A DNA stretch of 64,000 bases from CBFHSF01 sp965661055 (GTDB lineage Bacteria > Bacteroidota > Bacteroidia > Flavobacteriales > Schleiferiaceae), in assembly GCA_965661055.1 (NCBI GenBank), contig CBFICS010000008.1:21664-85663 (forward strand). The letters run 5' to 3'. This document shows positions 25,499-34,553 of this stretch, one piece after another. How positions within the stretch are numbered: position 1 is the stretch's first letter; each line of letters begins with the position of its first letter. A program made the translations under genes and the position numbers. The notes under the pieces are model-generated. The model saw only the letters and a program-made list of their open reading frames with translations, was not told the DNA's origin and did no database searches.

Positions 25499-26362
25499 AT
25501 GATTTTAATTGCTGAGAGTGGATCTACCAAGTGCGATTGGGTTTTGTTAAACCCAAAAGGTGAAATAGTTTCAGAAATGAAAACCATTGGATTTAATCCG
25601 TTTCACCACAGTTCAGAAAAGGTTTCTGAAGAGCTTAGTAAAAACAGTTCATTGTCAGCCATTTCTAATGCGGTTGAAAAGGTGTTTTTTTACGGTGCTG
25701 GTTGTTCATCTAGTGAAAGGGTAGAGGTTATTCACAGCGGATTAAAACAGTTTTTTACAAAGGCCTTAATCACTGTTGACCATGATTTAATGGCCGCTGC
25801 GTATTCTACCTATAAAGGGGTTCCAGAAATTACTTGCATACTGGGTACTGGATCAAATTCAGTGTTTTTTGATGGGTCTACCTTACGGGAGGAAGTTCCT
25901 AGTCTGGCTTTTATTCTCGGGGATGAAGGTTCGGCCTCGCACATCGGAAAATCTTTATTAACTGACTTTTTTTACAATAAAATGCCTTCTGATATTTCTG
26001 AAGCTTTTTTTAAAACCTTTGGGGTAGATAAAGAAAAAGTGCTAAACAGTGTTTATCAGAAACCCCACGCCAATGTATACCTTGCAGAATTCAGTCGGTT
26101 TGTTGGGTATTATCATGACCATGAGTATATAATCAGCCTCCTAAAAAAATGCTTCAGAAAGTTTATTGATATCCATGTATTGTGTTATCCAGAAGCCCTG
26201 AAGTCAGAAATCAATTTTGTGGGTTCTGTTGCTTCAAACAATGAGGAAGTATTAAAAACTGTTTTGGATGAATATGGACTAAAATTAGGTAGGGTAGTAG
26301 AGAAGCCCTTAGCCTCTCTAATTGGTTACCATATTGCGTATTTGAAAATTACTGAAGTTTAA
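25499..26362 (+). CDS. BadF/BadG-type ATPase, probably amino-sugar kinase
   Basis: 287-residue member of the actin-like ASKHA superfamily, in the N-acetylglucosamine-kinase-like branch common in Bacteroidota. Visible motifs are the first phosphate loop (ILIAESGSTKCDWVLL), a middle VDHDLMAAAYSTYKG and the second phosphate stretch ITCILGTGSNSVFFDG, then ILGDEGSASHIGK. The family phosphorylates GlcNAc or MurNAc; with murQ in the same window (47261) a role in cell-wall sugar recycling is plausible, but the genes are 21 kb apart. It is cotranscribed with gapA and overlaps the convergent SIS gene end by four bases. Confidence 0.85.
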   Translation: MILIAESGSTKCDWVLLNPKGEIVSEMKTIGFNPFHHSSEKVSEELSKNSSLSAISNAVEKVFFYGAGCSSSERVEVIHSGLKQFFTKALITVDHDLMAAAYSTYKGVPEITCILGTGSNSVFFDGSTLREEVPSLAFILGDEGSASHIGKSLLTDFFYNKMPSDISEAFFKTFGVDKEKVLNSVYQKPHANVYLAEFSRFVGYYHDHEYIISLLKKCFRKFIDIHVLCYPEALKSEINFVGSVASNNEEVLKTVLDEYGLKLGRVVEKPLASLIGYHIAYLKITEV

Positions 26363-26961
26363 AGTACGCGGCTGTCGTATACCTCACCCATACTTGGGTT
26401 ATCACCCATAAGCTTCTGCATCATATCTTTCTTAACCATATTAAAAACGGCCATATGAGCATCTTCAGTGACCTCCATATCCATTACATCAATATGGACA
26501 GAAATATCAGCAATTTTTGAAATAGATCCTCCTTTAAATCCAGTTAATGCTGCTGTCTTAGCGCCTTTGCTTTTGGCGTAATTCATCGCATTTACTACGT
26601 TTTTAGAGTTTCCTGAACCAGAAATACCAATGACCAAATCATGGGGTTGTAAAAAATTCTTTAAAGGCTCTTCAAAAATGGCATCCCAACCAATATCATT
26701 AGCAATAGCCATCATACTCGGTAGGTTGTCATTAAGACAAATCATCTTAAATCTTCGGTCTAAGCCAAAGCTAGCCCCTTTTAAGAAGTCACCTGCAGCA
26801 TGACTTGCAGAAGCGCCAGAGCCACCGTTACCCATTGTGTAGATGTTTCCCCCATTTTGGTAGGTCTCTAAAAATGCTTCAGAAAGCTTTTCAACAGCGA
26901 TTAAATCCATCCCCGAAAGGGTAGATACTAATAATTTATGGTACTTCTCAATGTTATTCAT
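26359..26961 (-). CDS. SIS-domain sugar isomerase, GmhA-like
   Basis: 200 residues of the phosphoheptose isomerase type: YTMGNGGSGASASHAAGDFLKG near residue 40, then LVIGISGSGNSKNVVNAMNYAKSKGAKTAALTG, and a metal-site ELSEAxHM equivalent at VTEDAHMAV. GmhA converts sedoheptulose 7-phosphate into D-glycero-D-manno-heptose 7-phosphate, the first step of heptose activation. It is the last of a three-gene reverse-strand operon; its start overlaps the end of the GHMP kinase gene by eight bases. The neighbours supply kinase, phosphatase and nucleotidyltransferase activities, which fits a complete pathway. Confidence 0.87.
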   Translation of the reverse strand: MNNIEKYHKLLVSTLSGMDLIAVEKLSEAFLETYQNGGNIYTMGNGGSGASASHAAGDFLKGASFGLDRRFKMICLNDNLPSMMAIANDIGWDAIFEEPLKNFLQPHDLVIGISGSGNSKNVVNAMNYAKSKGAKTAALTGFKGGSISKIADISVHIDVMDMEVTEDAHMAVFNMVKKDMMQKLMGDNPSMGEVYDSRVL

Positions 26962-27937
26962 CTCCGTAATATATCAATTTTGAGCCGTCTTGCTCAAAGG
27001 TAAAGTCAAAATGTCTAAGATTAGACAGGGCAGAAATCAGTTTTTGTCTTTGGTTTGAGGGACAATAAAAAAGCATAAACCCACCACCACCGGCGCCCAG
27101 TAGTTTTCCTCCTGTAGCCCCGTTATTTAATCCTGTTTGATAAATATCAGCAATGGTTTTATTGGTTATTCCTGAAGCCAATTGTTGTTTCAAAATCCAA
27201 TTTTCATGGAGAATAGGCCCCATATCATCAATATTTCCTGAAACGAAAGAATCTTTTAAATCGTAAACCAAAGAAACCATTTTTTTCAAGGCCTCAAATT
27301 TTTCCGCCTGATTGGTGTTTTTCTTTTGTTCAGCTAAAATGTCTGAAGCTTTTCTTTGGTTGCCCACGTAAAACATGACCAAGTTGTCTTGCAGAGATTG
27401 GTAGGCAAGAGGGTCCATTTGAACGGGCGTCACCCTTGTGTGTCCGTTCTGTAAAAACTCAATGGTATTAAGTCCACCAAAGGCAGCTGCATATTGGTCT
27501 TGCTTACCAATGGGCTCACCTAATTCTTCAATTTCAATTCTACAAGCCTCTCTTGCTAAAGAGTCTTTAGAATAATATTGATTTACTGCTGCCGATAGAT
27601 TGTGCAACACGCCCACAGTAAAAGAAGAGCTTGATCCCATGCCTGTGCCAGACGGTACATCTGCAATAGAGCTTACTTCAATTCCTCCTTCAATATTAAA
27701 GTGATTTAATACCGTTCTAAGAATTGGGTGTTTTAGATCAGAGACTTTTGATACCGTTTCTGTTTGGCTATATTTGGTTCTAATCTGCTCAGGATCAAAG
27801 AATTTGTGCGAAGAAATGTACATGTACTTGTTAATACTTGTACTTAAAACAGCTCCAGTATGCTTTGAGTAAAAAGCCTCTAAGTCAGAGCCCCCGCCAA
27901 CAAATGAAATTCTAAATGGTGTTTTTGTAATGATCAT
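26954..27937 (-). CDS. GHMP-family heptose kinase, HddA-like
   Basis: 327 residues. GHMP motif 1 is near the start (MIITKTPFRISFVGGGSDL), motif 2 is VPSGTGMGSSSSFTVGVLHNL, and motif 3 is GGKLLGAGGGGFMLFYCP near the C-terminus. Among GHMP kinases the PFRISFVGGGSDL start is typical of D-glycero-D-manno-heptose 7-phosphate kinase, which places phosphate on C1. It lies 3 bases after the trifunctional gene and overlaps the SIS gene, forming a compact operon. The exact sugar is inferred from neighbours. Confidence 0.87.
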   Translation of the reverse strand: MIITKTPFRISFVGGGSDLEAFYSKHTGAVLSTSINKYMYISSHKFFDPEQIRTKYSQTETVSKVSDLKHPILRTVLNHFNIEGGIEVSSIADVPSGTGMGSSSSFTVGVLHNLSAAVNQYYSKDSLAREACRIEIEELGEPIGKQDQYAAAFGGLNTIEFLQNGHTRVTPVQMDPLAYQSLQDNLVMFYVGNQRKASDILAEQKKNTNQAEKFEALKKMVSLVYDLKDSFVSGNIDDMGPILHENWILKQQLASGITNKTIADIYQTGLNNGATGGKLLGAGGGGFMLFYCPSNQRQKLISALSNLRHFDFTFEQDGSKLIYYGDE

Positions 27938-27940
27938 AAT

Positions 27941-29809
27941 TTATTTGATCAGGATATCAGCGAATATATGGTCTTTGTCAATGAAATCATACTCTAAATT
28001 TTTTCTAGATTCATAAAGAGCAACAATTTCTTGAGAATTTAACCCCTTCCACTCGTAAAAATTGACAAACCTCTTTCTTCTTTCTATTTCATCAAGCCAT
28101 TTAAATACTTTTAAATCAGCCAATTCTCTCCATTCTTCAACCGCTAATGCTATGACGCCTTCTACAATGATAACGTCCTCACCTCTATACTGATATTCTA
28201 TTGAGGTTTTTTTGAAAGAAGGGTGAACGGCGTATCCTGGAGCAACAATGTTTTTATTTTCGTAGAAATCAGACAAGTCAGATTTTAGTTTTTCTACTTG
28301 GAAATTAGACAATACCCCTTTTTCGTTTTCTCTAGATTCTGCGGGTAAAATCCAATGGTCTAATGAGATTTTCAAAAAGGTCTTTCCTACTTTTTCTAAT
28401 TGGCTTTCAAGTCTTTTAGAAAGGGTTGATTTACCCGACCTTGCATTTCCTCCAATGAAAATTGAAAAGGGTTTTTTGTCAATTTGAGAAACTATTTCTT
28501 CAGCGGCTTCCTTAAAGGGATCATCTAAAATGTAATTACCGGCATCTTCAAAGTTGGCAAAGAAATAATCTGGTTGAAAAGATGCTTTTTCAAATCCTTT
28601 ACCCGTTCTAACGGCTAGGGTGGTGACCCCTGCCTTGTGACCTGCAATAATATCTCTTTCTGCATCACCAATAATAAAGCTCTGTGAAAGGTCAATGTTG
28701 TATTTTTCCGCGGCTTCTAAAAGCATGCCGGGCTTCGGTTTACGACAATCGCAATCTATTTTAAACGCCTTGTTTTCTCCTGGAAATCCGCCGTCTGGAT
28801 GGTGCGGACAAAAGTAAATGTCATCTACATAAGCATGTGCCTGCCCAAGGTCGGTTTCCATTTTTTTATGGATGTTGGCTAGCCCATCAAGGTCGGTTAG
28901 ATTTCTAGCAATCACACTTTGGTTGGTAACCACAATAGAGAGGTAATCACTTTTATTAATCTTCTGTAATGTCTCTGCTGTATACGGATACAATTGAAAA
29001 TCTTCCGGACGGTGAATCAGGTCTGTATCTAGATTAAGTACACCGTCTCTATCTAAAAATATGGCTTTCTGCTTGTGGTTTAAATTTCGTCGGGCAACCT
29101 TTCCTGATTCAATGTCCTTAGAAACATGTTCCCAACGGTCGGGGGTTCCCATATCCTTGAGGTACTCAGGAGTGCAGTAGCCAAAAAGATTTAATTCTTT
29201 AAAAAGCTTTGGAAAAATATCTTTTCCAAAATCAGCTTTTACTCCCTTTTGTAAATGATTTAAAACAACCGGTTCAAAAACGTACAATGCCGCATTAACC
29301 AAGTTTCTATAGTTTTCAAGTACGTTATGCGGTTTTGGGAAAACATTTGTGATTTTATCGTCACTATTGACTTCAACCAAATCACTGTCATACGGGTGGT
29401 CATTTGGATGAATGACTAAAGTTCCATCGCTGCTTTTCGCTTTGTGAAACTTCAATAGTCTATCAAGGGCAATATCAAAAACCACATCGCCGTATAGCAC
29501 CAAAAAGGTAGAGTCAATTTGGTCTTCAAGAGCCTTTACTCCACCTACTGTGCCTAGCGGGGTTTCCTCGTGGTAATACGATATTTTTATTCCAAAATCA
29601 GAACCATTTTTAAAATATTCAGTGATATAGTTACTTAAATGGTTGACTATCAGAATTATTTCTTCAATTCCATTTTTTACACACCATTCTACCTGGTACT
29701 CTAAAACTGGTTTTCCAGCGAGTTGAACCATAGGTTTTGGAATGTTATTTGAGATGCTTGAAATGCGGGTACCTTTTCCTCCCGCTAGTATTAAGGCTTT
29801 TTTTACCAT
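27941..29809 (-). CDS. Trifunctional fusion: sugar nucleotidyltransferase + GmhB-type HAD phosphatase + P-loop kinase
   Basis: 622 residues with three enzymatic parts. Residues 1-235: nucleotidyltransferase (KALILAGGKGTRISS, PKPMVQLAGKPVLEYQ, YGDVVFD) like HddC. Residues 247-425: HAD phosphatase with DRDGVLNLD at 253-261 and the zinc ligands CPHH (334-337) and CDC (353-355) of GmhB heptose bisphosphatase. Residues 445-622: a P-loop kinase (GGNARSGKST at 453-462, a DHW after the second strand, an EGVIAL stretch) similar to uridine-kinase-like enzymes. First gene of the operon with the GHMP kinase and the SIS isomerase, together enough to make a GDP-activated heptose (or related sugar) for surface glycans. 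The role of the third domain is unexplained, since a sugar kinase is already present. Confidence 0.88.
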   Translation of the reverse strand: MVKKALILAGGKGTRISSISNNIPKPMVQLAGKPVLEYQVEWCVKNGIEEIILIVNHLSNYITEYFKNGSDFGIKISYYHEETPLGTVGGVKALEDQIDSTFLVLYGDVVFDIALDRLLKFHKAKSSDGTLVIHPNDHPYDSDLVEVNSDDKITNVFPKPHNVLENYRNLVNAALYVFEPVVLNHLQKGVKADFGKDIFPKLFKELNLFGYCTPEYLKDMGTPDRWEHVSKDIESGKVARRNLNHKQKAIFLDRDGVLNLDTDLIHRPEDFQLYPYTAETLQKINKSDYLSIVVTNQSVIARNLTDLDGLANIHKKMETDLGQAHAYVDDIYFCPHHPDGGFPGENKAFKIDCDCRKPKPGMLLEAAEKYNIDLSQSFIIGDAERDIIAGHKAGVTTLAVRTGKGFEKASFQPDYFFANFEDAGNYILDDPFKEAAEEIVSQIDKKPFSIFIGGNARSGKSTLSKRLESQLEKVGKTFLKISLDHWILPAESRENEKGVLSNFQVEKLKSDLSDFYENKNIVAPGYAVHPSFKKTSIEYQYRGEDVIIVEGVIALAVEEWRELADLKVFKWLDEIERRKRFVNFYEWKGLNSQEIVALYESRKNLEYDFIDKDHIFADILIK

Positions 29810-29970
29810 GGGGCTAATATCGTAAATGTGGAATAAAGGCCATTCAACTTATTGTGAATATTTATTGAAAAAATGATTTTTATACTCTTTGAAACATCGG
29901 TATTTTGAACACATATATAGAATGGTTAATTATGCCGTTTTTAAGAATGAAAAAATCCCTCTATTAATTG

Positions 29971-29978
29971 TAAATTTG
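29971..29978 (+). promoter_or_regulatory. Minus-7 box of the YwqK-type gene, next to the ATG
   Basis: TAAATTTG, exact consensus, five bases before the ATG at 29984: a leaderless transcript is expected. Confidence 0.55.
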
Positions 29979-29983
29979 CGCCC

Positions 29984-30670
29984 ATGTTAAAAGTAAAAAT
30001 CACGTTTTTTATCTATATCGTTTTCGCCGGAACATTATTCTCTCAAAATGCGTTTGATGGGAAGGGAAGAAGACATGGAATGTGGGAAAAGAAGTTTGAG
30101 AACGGAAACACCCGATATAAAGGTGCCTTTAACCATGGGGTTGAAATAGGGACTTTTACATATTATTACCCAGACGGTAAAAAAAGAGTTGAAACCCACT
30201 TTCGTGGGAAAACTGGTGTAGGAATGTCTTACCAGTATGATCATATGGAGCGTAAAATTGCTCAAGGATTGTACAAAGATCAAAAACGGGATTCAACCTG
30301 GTTGTTTTTTAACGACATAGGAGAAACCATTGAAGTGGTTAACTTTTCGGAAGGAGGAAGACATGGTGAAACATTAATTCTTTACGGAGATGGAACCGTA
30401 ATGGAAAAAGTGGAATATGTAAAAGGTGTTAAACACGGACCTTTTAGAAAGAATTATGATACCGGTAAGCTTTGGGCTAAGGGAACCTATGTTAATGGGA
30501 AATTACACGGAGAGTATATTATTTATGATTTCTCTGGAGATATACTGTCTAAAGGAAAGTACAACAATGGCTACAAACACGGGGCTTGGTACTTTTCAGA
30601 CAAAGGCACCTTAGACAAAAAAGTGATCTATAGGTTTGGCTATGAAGTAGAGCCAAAAAAAGAAAAATAA
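29984..30670 (+). CDS. YwqK-type MORN-variant repeat protein, secreted
   Basis: 228 residues with a signal peptide (about 1-20, ending LFSQ) followed by six or more short repeats of the form G-x-x-H-G-x-(W/T/E)-x(4-6)-(D/N)-G-x(2)-x (GRRHGMWEKKFENGNTRYKG, GGRHGETLILYGDGTVMEK, GKLHGEYIIYDFSGDILSKG, GYKHGAWYFSDKG). This is the MORN-variant family often labelled YwqK antitoxin, but a secreted form without a toxin partner is more likely an envelope scaffold. It is followed after one base by mnmA, so they are probably cotranscribed. Confidence 0.82.
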   Translation: MLKVKITFFIYIVFAGTLFSQNAFDGKGRRHGMWEKKFENGNTRYKGAFNHGVEIGTFTYYYPDGKKRVETHFRGKTGVGMSYQYDHMERKIAQGLYKDQKRDSTWLFFNDIGETIEVVNFSEGGRHGETLILYGDGTVMEKVEYVKGVKHGPFRKNYDTGKLWAKGTYVNGKLHGEYIIYDFSGDILSKGKYNNGYKHGAWYFSDKGTLDKKVIYRFGYEVEPKKEK

Positions 30671-30671
30671 A

Positions 30672-31844
30672 ATGGCGAAGGTTGTAGTAGGTCTTAGTGG
30701 TGGTGTAGATAGCAGTGTAGCTGCTCAATTATTGGTAGATCAAGGTCATGAGGTCATAGGACTTTTCATGAGAAATTGGCATGATGAATCAGTTACCCTG
30801 CACAATGAATGTCCGTGGATAGAAGATTCTAACGATGCCATGGCCGTAGCAGATAAATTAGGAATTCCTTTTCAAGTTTTAGACCTTTCTGAGCAGTATA
30901 AAGACCGCATTGTAGACTATATGTTTGCAGAGTATCAAGCAGGTAGGACTCCAAATCCTGATGTGTTGTGCAATCGTGAAATAAAGTTTGATATATTTTT
31001 AGATGCAGCCCTTTCATTGGGGGCAGATTTTGTCGCAACCGGTCATTATTGTCGCAAAAAAACCCAAGAAATAGACGGTAAGGAAGTGCATTCACTACTC
31101 TCAGGACTTGATAGAAATAAAGATCAATCGTATTTCTTGTGCCAACTGAATCAATACCAATTGTCTAAAGCTCTTTTTCCAGTAGGAGATTTACAAAAAA
31201 GCGAAGTAAGAAAAATTGCTTCAGAGAATGATTTGGTTACCGCTGATAAAAAAGATAGCCAGGGTTTATGCTTTATTGGTAAGGTGAGCTTACCAGACTT
31301 TTTGCAACAAAAATTAAAAGCAATTCCTGGAGATATTATAGAGGTTCCAGCAGAAGATCCCAGATACATTGAATATCAAAAAACTGAGACCTTACAAGAT
31401 ATGGCTGCGCCATACTCTTATCTTCCTGAAAACGGAAAAGTGGTTGGGCAACATAGAGGAGCCCACTTTTTTACCATTGGCCAACGCAAAGGGTTAATGG
31501 TTGGGGGTACCCCAGAACCTTTATTTATTATTGGCACTGACGTGGAGAAAAACATTCTGTATACTGGGCAAGGTGCCAATCACCCAGGATTATTTCACAA
31601 AGGCCTTTTTATTGCCGAAAAAGATATTCATTGGATTAGAGAAGACCTTTCTATGAACCAAGGTGATGTTGAATTGTTTGATGTTAGAATAAGGTATAGA
31701 CAAGATTTACAAAAAGCTCAACTTCATAAAGTTAAATCTGGTTTATATATTATATTTGAAGAATCACAAAAAGCTATCAGTCCGGGTCAGTTTGCCGCTT
31801 GGTATAAAAACGACGAATTGATGGGTAGTGGAACTATATCATAA
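30672..31844 (+). CDS. mnmA: tRNA-specific 2-thiouridylase MnmA
   Basis: 390 residues. Thiolates U34 of tRNAs for Lys, Glu and Gln. The PP-loop ATP pyrophosphatase motif SGGVDSS lies at residues 9-15; the catalytic cysteines are in PDVLCNREIKF near residue 100 and in DSQGLCFIGKVS near residue 200. The GRTPNPDVLCN stretch and FFTIGQRKGL are classic MnmA sequence. It starts one base after the YwqK-type gene and its TAA overlaps the ATG of the subtilase gene by one base. Confidence 0.96.
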   Translation: MAKVVVGLSGGVDSSVAAQLLVDQGHEVIGLFMRNWHDESVTLHNECPWIEDSNDAMAVADKLGIPFQVLDLSEQYKDRIVDYMFAEYQAGRTPNPDVLCNREIKFDIFLDAALSLGADFVATGHYCRKKTQEIDGKEVHSLLSGLDRNKDQSYFLCQLNQYQLSKALFPVGDLQKSEVRKIASENDLVTADKKDSQGLCFIGKVSLPDFLQQKLKAIPGDIIEVPAEDPRYIEYQKTETLQDMAAPYSYLPENGKVVGQHRGAHFFTIGQRKGLMVGGTPEPLFIIGTDVEKNILYTGQGANHPGLFHKGLFIAEKDIHWIREDLSMNQGDVELFDVRIRYRQDLQKAQLHKVKSGLYIIFEESQKAISPGQFAAWYKNDELMGSGTIS

Positions 31845-33460
31845 TGAAAAAACTCGCAACTCTACTCGTATTACTTTTTATTAGCTCATCAACCTTTGCT
31901 CAGAACGAAAAAATTTGGGTTTTCTTAAAAGATAAGGGGCCAGAAGTAGAAGCTCAAATGGCTCATCCTGAGAATTATTTGTCGTTAAAATCACTATTCA
32001 GAAGACAACAACAAGGCATTAGCATCCACGAAAGTGATGTACCTGTTTATCCACAATACATTAGTGAAATAAATGATTTAGGATTTAAAGTAATTGCTAA
32101 ATCTAAATGGCTGAATGCTGTTTCTGTAGAAGTTTCTAATGAGAGTTTTAAATCCATTTTAATGAATTTAGACTGCGTCATCAAGGTTGAGGCGGTGAAT
32201 AAGTTAAAAGTGGCTCGTAATTCTTCCCAATCCTTAAAAACTGAAAAAACAACTACCTATGGGTATGGTGTAGCCAATAATAATATTTCCTTTATTAAAG
32301 GTGTACACTTACACGATATGGGGTACAAAGGGCAAGGAATGACCATTGCGGTTTTAGATGGTGGCTTTTCGGGTGCTCAATCATATTTGGCTTTTGATTC
32401 TTTAAATACCAGTGGTAGACTTTTGGGGACCTACAATTTTGTTGCAAGAGATACCAATGTTTATAAAGGTGGAAACCATGGTATGTCTGTATTGAGCACA
32501 ATGGCTGGTTTATTAGATACTCAGATAGTTGTTACTGCTCCAAAAGCAAATTATTATTTACTAGTTACGGAGGATGATGCCAGTGAGTCAACCATAGAAG
32601 AAGACAATTGGGTAGAAGGAGCAGAGTACGCAGATTCTGTAGGTGCCGATGTGATAAATTCAAGTTTGGGCTACAGTACATTTGATGATTCAAATGACAA
32701 TTATTCATATTCTGATATGGATGGAAGAACCACCATCGTATCTCAAGGAGCCATTTTTGCAGCAAGAAAGGGAATTCTTGTTTGTGTGAGTGCTGGCAAT
32801 GAAGGGGGGAGTAGCTGGAGGTATATTACCAGTCCAGGTGACACCGATTCAATATTAACAGTAGGAGCAATAGACAACAATAAAAAAATAACTTCTTTTA
32901 GCTCAAGAGGTCCATCTTCAGATGGTAGAATAAAACCCGATGTTGTAGCTCTTGGAGGTGGTGCTGGGTTAGTAAATTCTTTTGGTTTTCCAGCATTTGG
33001 AAATGGAACTTCATTTTCAAGTCCAATAATAGCTGGTATGACGGCATGTTTATGGCAGGCCAACAAAACCAAAACAAATCAAGAAATAATAGACATTGTC
33101 AGACAAAGCGCAAGTAAGGCTAACAACCCAGACACTATTTTGGGTTATGGAATTCCCAATTACTCAGATGCTTTGCCCCAGGTGATTAGTGTCGAAGAAA
33201 ACCATCCCAAAAACAAAGTGTTTTCTGTTTACCCAAATCCTTTTAAAGAAAGTCTAACGATTAACTCCTCTTTTTTGGTTTCAAGAACTAAGGTGGTTAT
33301 TCAGCTGTCTAATTTTAATGGAAAAGTAGTTTTTCAATCTACCGAAACATATATTGAGGAGGAAATTGAATTAAATCTACCAACTTTACCTTCTGGAATT
33401 TACTTTATACTATTATCTTCGGACCAAGAAACATTGGTTGAAAAGTTAATTCATGAATAA
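31844..33460 (+). CDS. Secreted subtilisin-like serine protease with type IX sorting domain
   Basis: 538 residues with a signal peptide ending TFAQ (about 20). An inhibitor-like prodomain is followed by the S8 catalytic triad: Asp in TIAVLDGGFSG, His in GGNHGMSVLSTMAG and Ser in GTSFSSPIIAGM. The last 75 residues (SVYPNPFKESLTINSS to the end) form a type A C-terminal sorting domain of the type IX secretion system, so the enzyme is exported and probably anchored to the cell surface. It overlaps the nitronate monooxygenase-like gene by eight bases. Confidence 0.93.
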   Translation: MKKLATLLVLLFISSSTFAQNEKIWVFLKDKGPEVEAQMAHPENYLSLKSLFRRQQQGISIHESDVPVYPQYISEINDLGFKVIAKSKWLNAVSVEVSNESFKSILMNLDCVIKVEAVNKLKVARNSSQSLKTEKTTTYGYGVANNNISFIKGVHLHDMGYKGQGMTIAVLDGGFSGAQSYLAFDSLNTSGRLLGTYNFVARDTNVYKGGNHGMSVLSTMAGLLDTQIVVTAPKANYYLLVTEDDASESTIEEDNWVEGAEYADSVGADVINSSLGYSTFDDSNDNYSYSDMDGRTTIVSQGAIFAARKGILVCVSAGNEGGSSWRYITSPGDTDSILTVGAIDNNKKITSFSSRGPSSDGRIKPDVVALGGGAGLVNSFGFPAFGNGTSFSSPIIAGMTACLWQANKTKTNQEIIDIVRQSASKANNPDTILGYGIPNYSDALPQVISVEENHPKNKVFSVYPNPFKESLTINSSFLVSRTKVVIQLSNFNGKVVFQSTETYIEEEIELNLPTLPSGIYFILLSSDQETLVEKLIHE

Positions 33461-34397
33461 CAGAATCACTGAACTTTTTAATATTAAGTACCCTATCATT
33501 CAAGCTGGAATGATTTGGTGCTCTGGCTGGGAATTAGCTTCTGCTGTATCTAATGCTGGAGGGTTAGGTATTATTGGGGCAGGTTCAATGTACCCAGAAG
33601 TTTTGAGGGACCACATAAGAAAATGCAAAGCAAATACCCAAAAACCCTTTGCGGTAAATGTCCCTATGCTCTATCCAGATATTGAAAAACACATGGAAAT
33701 CATTATTGAAGAGAAGGTTCCCATTGTTTTTACTTCTGCAGGTAATCCAAAAACTTGGACACAGCATTTAAAATCTCATGGAATTATTGTAGTTCACGTG
33801 GTAAGTAGTGTGAAATTTGCACTAAAAGCTCAAGAAGCTGGTGTAGATGCGGTAGTTGCAGAGGGATTTGAAGCAGGAGGACATAACGGTAGAGACGAAA
33901 CTACGACCCTTTGTTTGATTCCCATGGTTTCTGAGGTTTTGTCCATTCCATTGATTGCGGCAGGCGGAATTGCATCCGGAAAAGCAATTCTTGCAGTTAT
34001 GACTTTAGGAGCTGATGCTGCCCAAATTGGTAGTCTATTTGTAGCCACCGAAGAAAGTAGTGCACATCAAAATTTTAAAGAAACCGTGGTTAAGGCCTCA
34101 GAAGGTGATACCCAATTGACACTTAAAGAACTAGCGCCTGTTAGGTTACTTAAAAATCAATTTTATCAAGAAATTCAAGAACTGTATCATAAAGGTGCAA
34201 CTGTTGAAGAGTTAAGATCTCATTTAGGCAGAGCAAGAGCAAAAAAAGGAATGTTTGAAGGAGACTTGTTGGAGGGTGAGTTAGAAATAGGTCAAATCTC
34301 GGGTTTAATCCATGAAATATTGCCCGCAGAAAAAGTTGTTAAAAAGCTAATAACTGAATTCCAACTAGCTGTAAAACAAGTGCCAACGTTAAGGTAA
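33453..34397 (+). CDS. Nitronate monooxygenase-like flavin oxidoreductase
   Basis: 314 residues with a TIM-barrel FMN-binding fold. RITELFNIKYPIIQAGMIWCSG is the family start, GGLGIIGAGSM follows, then VVAEGFEAGGHNGRD with the candidate catalytic His, and LIAAGGIASGKAILAVMTLGADAAQIGSLF is the FMN phosphate site. The family includes nitroalkane oxidases and enoyl-ACP reductase FabK-like enzymes; the physiological substrate cannot be told. It overlaps the protease gene, and two tandem inverted repeats follow its stop. Confidence 0.88.
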   Translation: MNNRITELFNIKYPIIQAGMIWCSGWELASAVSNAGGLGIIGAGSMYPEVLRDHIRKCKANTQKPFAVNVPMLYPDIEKHMEIIIEEKVPIVFTSAGNPKTWTQHLKSHGIIVVHVVSSVKFALKAQEAGVDAVVAEGFEAGGHNGRDETTTLCLIPMVSEVLSIPLIAAGGIASGKAILAVMTLGADAAQIGSLFVATEESSAHQNFKETVVKASEGDTQLTLKELAPVRLLKNQFYQEIQELYHKGATVEELRSHLGRARAKKGMFEGDLLEGELEIGQISGLIHEILPAEKVVKKLITEFQLAVKQVPTLR

Positions 34398-34406
34398 TTT
34401 AAAAAA

Positions 34407-34506
34407 GTGTTATGTCTCATCGATTTATCGAAGAATAACACAAAATAAGCGAAAAGCATCGTTTGATAAGTATGTGTATATTGTTATCCTAGAAGGCTTT
34501 TCGCTT
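34407..34506. repeat. Two tandem inverted repeats between the oxidoreductase and the large surface protein gene
   Basis: First: GTGTTAT (34407-34413) with ATAACAC (34435-34441), with an inner TCGAT/ATCGA pair. Second: AAGCGAAAAGC (34447-34457) with GCTTTTCGCTT (34496-34506), 11 perfect pairs around 38 bases. A run of six A precedes the first, so it would terminate reverse-strand RNA. They may form structure in the leader of the next gene, 48 bases upstream of its ATG. Confidence 0.6.
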
Positions 34507-34553
34507 TCACAAAGGTTTTTTACTTTGGTTTCCGAATTTGATTAATATCGATC

